Source: Gammaproteobacteria bacterium (GTDB taxonomy: Bacteria > Pseudomonadota > Gammaproteobacteria > Burkholderiales > Burkholderiaceae_C). Taken from it: 48,489 nt of DNA. This document shows positions 43,806-48,489 of this stretch, in pieces. The notes under the pieces are model-generated. The model worked only from the letters and a program-made list of their open reading frames with translations, ran no database searches and was not told the origin of the DNA. The stretch lies in assembly GCA_025359085.1 (NCBI GenBank), contig JANYHL010000042.1:1-48489 (forward strand). Direction: 5' to 3'. Every line of letters begins with the position of its first letter. Within the stretch, counting starts at the first letter, position 1. A program made the position numbers and the translations under genes.

Positions 43806-43842
43806 AGCCCTTGACGGTCGCGCTGCGTGCTAAGCTGGTAAG
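43806..43842 (+). repeat. Possible degenerate repeat copy upstream of the aminotransferase
   Basis: atagcccttgacggtcgc followed by gctgcgtgctaagctg has the tagcccttg core only. The rest of the 43764-43897 gap shows nothing beyond the ribosome binding site of the next gene. Confidence 0.3.
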
Positions 43843-43897
43843 TTCAAACGCAGGGGGGCCCAGCCTCTGTCCAGTGCAACTGAAAAAGGAGAACGCC

Positions 43898-45025
43898 ATG
43901 TCCGGCCTGCTACCCCACGTCGACCCCGAAGGTCTGCTCGAATTTTCTGTGGTCTATACCGACCGCGCGCTCAATCACATGTCGCAAAGTTTCCAGCGCG
44001 TGATGCAGGACATCTCCGCCATGTTGAAGGAGGTGTACCACGCCCAGTCGGCGCTGCTGGTGCCGGGCAGTGGCACTTTCGGCATGGAAGCGGTGGCACG
44101 CCAGTTTGCGGGCGGCAAAAAAGTGCTGATCCTGCGCAATGGCTGGTTCAGCTACCGCTGGACGCAGATTCTGGACATGGGCCAGATCGCTGCAGAGTCC
44201 ACCGTGCTCAAGGCGCGCCGGGTGGGCTCCGACCCGCAATCGCCCTGGGTGCCGGCGCCGATTGACGAGGTGGTGGCCGCCATCCACGCCAAAAGGCCGG
44301 ACGTGGTGTTTGCCCCGCACGTAGAAACCGCCAGCGGCATGATGCTGCCCGACGCTTACCTGCGCGCCGTGGCTGCTGCCGTGCATGCGGTCGGTGGCCT
44401 GTTCGTGCTGGACTGCGTGGCCTCCGGCGCGATGTGGGTCAACATGGTGGACACGGGTGTCGATGTGTTGATCAGTGCGCCGCAAAAAGGCTGGAGCAGC
44501 TCGCCCTGCTGCGCCATGGTGATGCTCAGTGAGCGTGCCCGCGCTGCCATCGAGTCCAGCAGCAGTAGCAGCTTCGCCTGCGACCTGAAAAAGTGGTTGC
44601 AGATCATGGAAACCTACGAGAACGGCGGCCATGCCTACCACGCCACCTTGCCGACCGATGCGCTCACGCGCCTGCGCGACACCATGAAGGAGACACAGGC
44701 TTACGGCTTTGAGCGCGTGCGCGCCGAGCAGATCGACCTGGGCGCCAAGGTGCGCGCGCTGTTCGCGCGCCGCGGCATCCCGAGTGTGGCGGCAGAGGGT
44801 TTCACGGCGCCGGGCGTGGTGGTGAGCTACACGCGCGATCCCGAGATCCAGTCCAGCCGCAAATTTCTGGCGCTTGGCCTGCAAACCGCCGCCGGCGTGC
44901 CACTGCAGTGTGATGAGCCCCTTGATTTCATGACCTTCCGGGTCGGTCTGTTCGGTTTGGACAAGTGGCACAACGTGGACCGCACGGTCGGGCAACTGGC
45001 CGCCGCCTTGGACCGTATGTTGTAA
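43898..45025 (+). CDS. Class V aminotransferase, alanine-glyoxylate/serine-pyruvate type
   Basis: A 375-residue PLP enzyme of fold type I. Seen: VPGSGTFGMEAVARQFAGGKKVLILRNGWFSYRW, where the GSGT turn binds the PLP phosphate; FAPHVETASGMMLP; LFVLDCVASGAMWVNMVDTGVDVLISAPQKGWSSSPCCAMV, with the PLP-binding Lys in APQKGW; and FMTFRVGLFGLDKWHNVDRT near the end with a substrate Arg. Such enzymes move the amino group of alanine or serine to glyoxylate or pyruvate; the exact substrate is unknown. The ATG at 43898 is chosen because aaaaaggag precedes it by 7 bases. The frame runs further upstream through the repeat-like gap without support. Confidence 0.93.
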   Translation: MSGLLPHVDPEGLLEFSVVYTDRALNHMSQSFQRVMQDISAMLKEVYHAQSALLVPGSGTFGMEAVARQFAGGKKVLILRNGWFSYRWTQILDMGQIAAESTVLKARRVGSDPQSPWVPAPIDEVVAAIHAKRPDVVFAPHVETASGMMLPDAYLRAVAAAVHAVGGLFVLDCVASGAMWVNMVDTGVDVLISAPQKGWSSSPCCAMVMLSERARAAIESSSSSSFACDLKKWLQIMETYENGGHAYHATLPTDALTRLRDTMKETQAYGFERVRAEQIDLGAKVRALFARRGIPSVAAEGFTAPGVVVSYTRDPEIQSSRKFLALGLQTAAGVPLQCDEPLDFMTFRVGLFGLDKWHNVDRTVGQLAAALDRML

Positions 45026-45039
45026 GCCCGGGTGATCTT

Positions 45040-45075
45040 GTCGCAGGCGTCAAGCGCGGCGTTGACGCCTGCGAC
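45040..45075. repeat. Perfect 14 bp inverted repeat between the aminotransferase gene and pgk
   Basis: gtcgcaggcgtcaa (45040-45053), 8-base loop, ttgacgcctgcgac (45062-45075). A perfect stem but with no T-run, so not a standard terminator. It may be a Rho-blocking hairpin or a protein operator upstream of pgk. Confidence 0.75.
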
Positions 45076-45080
45076 CTGCG

Positions 45081-45107
45081 CTGACGGTGTGAAGGCGCTC
45101 CTACAAT
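45081..45107 (+). promoter_or_regulatory. Weak candidate promoter of pgk
   Basis: -10 tacaat (45102-45107) with an imperfect -35 ctgacg (45081-45086) at 15 bp spacing. The 45026-45137 gap is otherwise AT-rich just before the ATG. Confidence 0.35.
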
Positions 45108-45137
45108 TTAATTAATATCTTAGCAACAAGGGTTTTT

Positions 45138-46331
45138 ATGAACGTTATCCGCTTTTCCGATCTGTGCGCCCAGGGCCAAGTCTGCGGCAAACGGGTTTTT
45201 ATCCGCGCCGATCTGAATGTGCCGCAAGACGAAGCCGGGCACATCACGGAAGACACCCGCATTCGCGCCTCCATCCCGTGCATCCAGATGGCGCTCGACG
45301 CCGGGGCGGCGGTGATGGTCACCTCGCATCTGGGGCGCCCGACCGAAGGTGCGTTCAAACCAGCAGATTCGCTGGCGCCGGTGGCCCAGCGCCTGGCCGA
45401 GTTGATGGGTCGCGCCGTGCCCTTAATTTCCAACTGGGTCGATGGCGTCAGCGTTGAGCCCGGCCAGCTGGTGTTGCTGGAAAATTGCCGAGTCAATCCC
45501 GGCGAGAAGAAAAACAACGAAGCGCTGGCCAAAAAAATGGCGGCCTTGTGCGATATTTTTGTGCATGATGCCTTTGGCACGGCACACCGCGCTGAAGCCT
45601 CCACCTACGGCATTGCGCAATTTGCCACGGTGGCGTGCGCAGGTCCGCTGCTGGCGGCTGAGATGGACGCCCTCACCCAAGCGCTAGCGAACCCGAAACG
45701 CCCGCTGGTGGCGATTGTGGGGGGCTCCAAGGTGTCGAGCAAACTGACCATTTTGAAAAGTCTGGCCAGCAAAGTGGACCAGCTCATCGTCGGTGGCGGC
45801 ATCGCCAACACCTTCATGCTGGCGGCGGGCTTGAAGATCGGCAAGAGTCTGGCCGAGCCTGACTTGTTGGAAGATGCCAGGGTTGTGATCGCCGCCATGA
45901 AGGCGCGCGGCGCTGCCGTCCCCATCCCGACCGATGTGGTCACCGCCAAGACCTTCGCGGCCGACGCCGTGGCAACCGTCAAGGCCGCCACTGAGGTCGC
46001 CGACGACGACCTGATTCTCGATATCGGTCCCCAAACCGCCGCTGCCCTGGCGACGCAACTCAAGGCGGCCGGCACCATTGTCTGGAACGGCCCGGTCGGC
46101 GTGTTTGAGTTTGCTGCGTTCGAGAACGGCACCCAAACCATCGCCCGGGCCATCGCGGAGTCGAGCGCGTTTTCAATTGCCGGGGGTGGCGACACCCTGG
46201 CAGCCATCGCCAAGTACGGCATTGAAAAGCAGATCGGCTACATCTCGACCGGCGGCGGCGCCTTTCTGGAAGTGCTTGAAGGCAAAACGCTGCCGGCCTT
46301 TGAAATATTGACGCGGCGGGCAGCGGGTTAG
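45138..46331 (+). CDS. pgk: Phosphoglycerate kinase
   Basis: A 397-residue glycolytic and gluconeogenic kinase that makes ATP from 1,3-bisphosphoglycerate. Seen: [30 protein letters not shown] at the N-terminus, with substrate-binding Asp and Arg residues; [75 protein letters not shown]; and the nucleotide loop [41 protein letters not shown]. Length and all motifs are normal. It stands apart from other glycolytic genes here, between an aminotransferase and an acyl-CoA dehydrogenase. Confidence 0.98.
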   Translation: MNVIRFSDLCAQGQVCGKRVFIRADLNVPQDEAGHITEDTRIRASIPCIQMALDAGAAVMVTSHLGRPTEGAFKPADSLAPVAQRLAELMGRAVPLISNWVDGVSVEPGQLVLLENCRVNPGEKKNNEALAKKMAALCDIFVHDAFGTAHRAEASTYGIAQFATVACAGPLLAAEMDALTQALANPKRPLVAIVGGSKVSSKLTILKSLASKVDQLIVGGGIANTFMLAAGLKIGKSLAEPDLLEDARVVIAAMKARGAAVPIPTDVVTAKTFAADAVATVKAATEVADDDLILDIGPQTAAALATQLKAAGTIVWNGPVGVFEFAAFENGTQTIARAIAESSAFSIAGGGDTLAAIAKYGIEKQIGYISTGGGAFLEVLEGKTLPAFEILTRRAAG

Positions 46332-46350
46332 AGCCGGTTCGGTCATACAC

Positions 46351-46391
46351 GGGGCATTGGGTGGCGGGTTGCGCCTTTGCCCCGGCTTTTT
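46351..46391 (+). terminator. Probable terminator after pgk
   Basis: Outer stem ggggca / tgcccc with an inner ggcg / cgcc stem, then ggc and five T. It lies between the convergent pgk and acyl-CoA dehydrogenase genes. Confidence 0.55.
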
Positions 46392-46434
46392 CGGTGGGCG
46401 GCCCCTCCCGCCGCCCCAGGCACCAAGCAAGCGG

Positions 46435-47709
46435 CTACCGGATGCGCGGCTCGGCCAGCAGTTGTTCTGGCAGCGTGAAGTATGCCGAACTCGCGCCCCG
46501 GTGCTCTCGCGCCTGCGCCAACTCATGACGGGCTACGGTGCGCAAATGCACTTCATCCGGGCCATCCAGCAGCTGCATGGCGCGGCCCCAGGTCCAGAAG
46601 TAAGCCAGCGGCGTGTCGGGTGACAGACCCATGGCGCCAAACACCTGCATCGCGCGGTTGACCACCCGCGTCTGCAGCCGTGCCGTCACCACCTTGATGG
46701 CGGATACATCCACCCGGCTCTGCGGGTGGGCACCTTGGTCGAGTTGCCAGGCGGCGCGCAATACCAGCAGGCGGGCTTGGTCAATTTCCAGGCGCGACTC
46801 AGCGATCCATTCCTGCACATTTGCAAAGTCGGCCAGGTACTTGCCAAAGACGTGCCGCTCCAACGTGCGATCACACATCATGGTGAGTGCCAATTCGCAC
46901 TGGCCGATGGTGCGCATGCAGTGATGGATGCGCCCCGGGCCCAGCCGCGCTTGCGCCATGGCAAAACCGGAGCCCTCCTGGCCCAGCATATTGGCAGCCG
47001 GCACGCGTACGTCTTTGAAGATGATTTCGCAATGCCCTTCGGGCGAATGGTGCTGCATGATCGGGATGTTGCGCACCAGCGTGACACCAGGCGTGTCGAT
47101 GGGTACCAGCACCATGCTGTGCTGGGCATGTTTGTCGGTGCTTTCGTCATCGCTGCGGCACATCACAATCAGCAATCGACAGTTTGGATGCGCGGCGCCC
47201 GTCACAAACCATTTTCTCCCGTGCAACAGCAATTGCTCGCCTTCATGGCGGACACGGGTCTGTAGGTTGGTGGGGTCCGAGGAAGCGACGTCGGGCTCGG
47301 ACATGGCAAAAGCAGAGCGTATTTCGCCGTTCAGCAAGGGGCGCAACCAGCGCTGGCTTTGCTCTGGGGTGGCAAACAGATGCAACAGCTCCATATTGCC
47401 GGTGTCGGGTGCGCTGCAGTTGAATACCTCCGAAGCCCACGGCAGGCGCCCCATCACCTCGGCCAGTGGCGCATAGGCCAGGTTGCTCAGTCGCTGGCCG
47501 GGCTCGTCGTCGTGGAGACTGGGTAAAAATAAATTCCACAAGCCTTCCGACCGGGCCAGGGCCTTGAGATCGTCTATAAAAAGGGGGGGGAAGATGCCCT
47601 GCGCCACGGAGCGATGCCATGCGCCGTTGTAGGGCAGTACGTAACGGTCGATAAAGTCCTCCAGGCGCTGGCGCAGAGCCTGCACTTGGGGTGAATACTC
47701 AAAATCCAT
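46435..47709 (-). CDS. Acyl-CoA dehydrogenase family protein
   Basis: A 424-residue FAD enzyme that makes 2-enoyl-CoA, passing electrons to ETF. Seen: MDFEYSPQVQALRQRLEDFI; FAMSEPDVASSDPTNLQ, the FAD/substrate motif; LLHGRKWFVTGAAHPNCRLLIVM; GPGRIHHCMRTIGQCELALTMM; and QVFGAMGLSPDTPLAYFWTWGRAMQLLDGPDEVHLRTVARHEL, the C-terminal helix block where the Glu of DGPDEVH fits the catalytic base position of the long-chain and isovaleryl branch. The ATG at 47709, with aaagg just upstream, is used, not an in-frame start at 47832. Substrate chain length is not readable. Convergent with pgk. Confidence 0.93.
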   Translation of the reverse strand: MDFEYSPQVQALRQRLEDFIDRYVLPYNGAWHRSVAQGIFPPLFIDDLKALARSEGLWNLFLPSLHDDEPGQRLSNLAYAPLAEVMGRLPWASEVFNCSAPDTGNMELLHLFATPEQSQRWLRPLLNGEIRSAFAMSEPDVASSDPTNLQTRVRHEGEQLLLHGRKWFVTGAAHPNCRLLIVMCRSDDESTDKHAQHSMVLVPIDTPGVTLVRNIPIMQHHSPEGHCEIIFKDVRVPAANMLGQEGSGFAMAQARLGPGRIHHCMRTIGQCELALTMMCDRTLERHVFGKYLADFANVQEWIAESRLEIDQARLLVLRAAWQLDQGAHPQSRVDVSAIKVVTARLQTRVVNRAMQVFGAMGLSPDTPLAYFWTWGRAMQLLDGPDEVHLRTVARHELAQAREHRGASSAYFTLPEQLLAEPRIR

Positions 47710-47933
47710 AGCGGACCTTTCTAATTTCGCAACGACGCTAAGGTGTCGATCTGGCCGACGCGCTGCGCGGACTCGGACTGGCCGTCGTCTGTAGGATGAA
47801 GTTTGCCGAAAGTGGGCTGAATTGGCTGTCACCTTGGTGCTGATCTGCCGCGGCGGCGCAAGATGCTCGGTCTACACGGCCTGCGGTGGCCACAAACAAG
47901 CTGCCGGGTGACAGGAAGTCGGTCAATAAAAGC

Positions 47934-47961
47934 TTCACAATGAGCAAATAGGTGCTATAGT
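47934..47961 (+). promoter_or_regulatory. rRNA operon promoter P1
   Basis: -35 ttcaca (47934-47939), 16 bp, -10 tatagt (47956-47961), followed by tcaaggcttcgctga. The stretch 47710-47933 shows no gene and no other signal. Confidence 0.65.
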
Positions 47962-48082
47962 TCAAGGCTTCGCTGAAGAAAATCAGATGGGTACTTGGTG
48001 CCGGGTTAAGACGCTAATAAATGCGATTTAACCGCAATTCAGATTTAAGTCGGCAAGAAAAATAAATAAGAAATTTCAAAAT

Positions 48083-48130
48083 TTCCAAGAAAAGCGCAAA
48101 AAGCGTACTATAATTTAAGGCTCCGCTGAT
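48083..48130 (+). promoter_or_regulatory. rRNA operon promoter P2
   Basis: -10 tataat at 48109-48114, preceded by an A/T-rich tract (48050-48100) that could act as an UP element, with no strong -35 at the normal spacing. From ctata onward it repeats the P1 core: 19 of 22 bases are the same (ctata-tt-aaggct-cgctga). Confidence 0.6.
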
Positions 48131-48210
48131 CACAGTGAAGAGCAAGAAGGCAAAGCGAGACGCAAGTTGAGTGGTGCTGAAGATCATTAAAAACATACAG
48201 CCGATAAGTG

Positions 48211-48274
48211 TGGGCGTTTGAGGCGAAAAGCCAAGTTCTTCGGAACTATGTCTTAACTGACATACAAACGCTCA
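48211..48274 (+). ncRNA. 16S leader cloverleaf-like structure
   Basis: A 10 bp closing stem, tgggcgtttg with caaacgctca (one G-U), encloses three hairpins in order: ggc-gaaaa-gcc, agttc-ttcg-gaact (a UUCG tetraloop) and atgtc-ttaact-gacat. The result is a four-way junction about 90 nt before 16S. A candidate for processing, antitermination or ribosome assembly; not tRNA, as it lacks the anticodon, T-loop and CCA features. Confidence 0.7.
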
Positions 48275-48366
48275 TGAAGTAAAAAAGATGTGAAATTCAG
48301 AAATGAAGTTCACGTTGATTCCAATTTATGAGTAGCCTGAGAAATTGGGCAAAAAATTCAAGATCG

Positions 48367-48489
48367 AACTATAGAGTTTGATCCTGGCTCAGATTGAACG
48401 CTGGCGGCATGCCTTACACATGCAAGTCGAACGGCAGCACGGGAGCAATCCTGGTGGCGAGTGGCGAACGGGTGAGTAATATATCGGAA
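48367..48489 (+). rRNA. rrs: 16S ribosomal RNA, 5' end (continues beyond window)
   Basis: The universal agagtttgatcctggctcag at 48373-48392 is followed by attgaacgctggcggcatgc and acatgcaagtcgaacggcag, which place it in the betaproteobacteria. cgggtgagtaatatatcgga at the edge is typical of Comamonadaceae. Only about 123 nt are in the window. The mature 5' end is estimated a few bases before agagttt. Confidence 0.98.

Noticed and set aside
48211-48274. A tRNA gene before 16S
   Set aside because: Cloverleaf-like, but lacks the invariant D-, anticodon- and T-loop bases and the stem lengths of tRNA.
1-48489. CRISPR array, prophage or IS transposase genes
   Set aside because: No regularly spaced direct repeats and no transposase, integrase or phage structural genes were seen.

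Overview
The window looks like a chromosomal segment of a betaproteobacterium of the family Comamonadaceae, most like Rhodoferax or Polaromonas. The grounds are the 16S rRNA 5' end at the right edge, the high-GC coding style, the gene order corC-lnt-glyQ-glyS-gmhB-plsC-ygjP-like, and a family of ~65 bp repeats of a kind I remember from these genera. No genome was identified by search.

Layout, left to right. (1) 1-2795: uvrA on the minus strand, cut by the window edge. (2) 2965-11050: a defence island. It holds a type III restriction-modification (R-M) pair, mod and res, on the minus strand with a HEPN-motif protein between them. A divergent phosphoribosyltransferase plus an overlapping 68-residue protein also lie between them. 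An XRE-type regulator and a HigBA toxin-antitoxin pair follow. Inverted copies of the repeat bracket the island. (3) 11239-13844: an MFS exporter, ssb and a DUF2189 membrane protein. (4) 13919-19043: an RND efflux operon (adaptor, pump, DUF2892 protein, CsoR/FrmR-family repressor) with a clear promoter/operator. The repressor lacks the copper ligands. (5) 19128-20808: mnmA and a Nudix hydrolase on the minus strand. (6) 20999-24109: the proton-translocating transhydrogenase pntA-pntB, closed by a terminator. (7) 24287-28630: fadD, then mtnP, a class II aldolase and mtnA, overlapping and translationally coupled. The last three are the core of the recently described DHAP shunt, which salvages 5'-methylthioadenosine or 5'-deoxyadenosine. 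(8) 28748-34450: corA, a decayed yjdM/phnA remnant, a creatininase-family enzyme, a DMT exporter, a histidine phosphatase, and an overlapping PhzF/racemase pair. (9) 34732-43763: a GNAT protein, corC, lnt, glyQS, gmhB, plsC and a YgjP-like metalloprotein: envelope lipid synthesis and translation. (10) 43898-47709: a class V aminotransferase, pgk, and an acyl-CoA dehydrogenase on the opposite strand. (11) 47710-48489: the upstream region of an rRNA operon, with two near-identical promoter cores and a cloverleaf-like leader, then the first ~120 nt of 16S.

The most unusual features are four. First, the ~65 bp repeat has at least eight copies; two lie in frame inside uvrA and lnt, one supplies the stop codon of gmhB, and two abut start codons. 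Second, the R-M island carries extra HEPN and phosphoribosyltransferase/small-protein modules that could be an undescribed defence arrangement. Third, the CsoR-like/DUF2892/RND operon probably senses something other than copper. Fourth, the DHAP-shunt genes sit directly behind an acyl-CoA ligase. All functions are read from motifs and context; no search was run.
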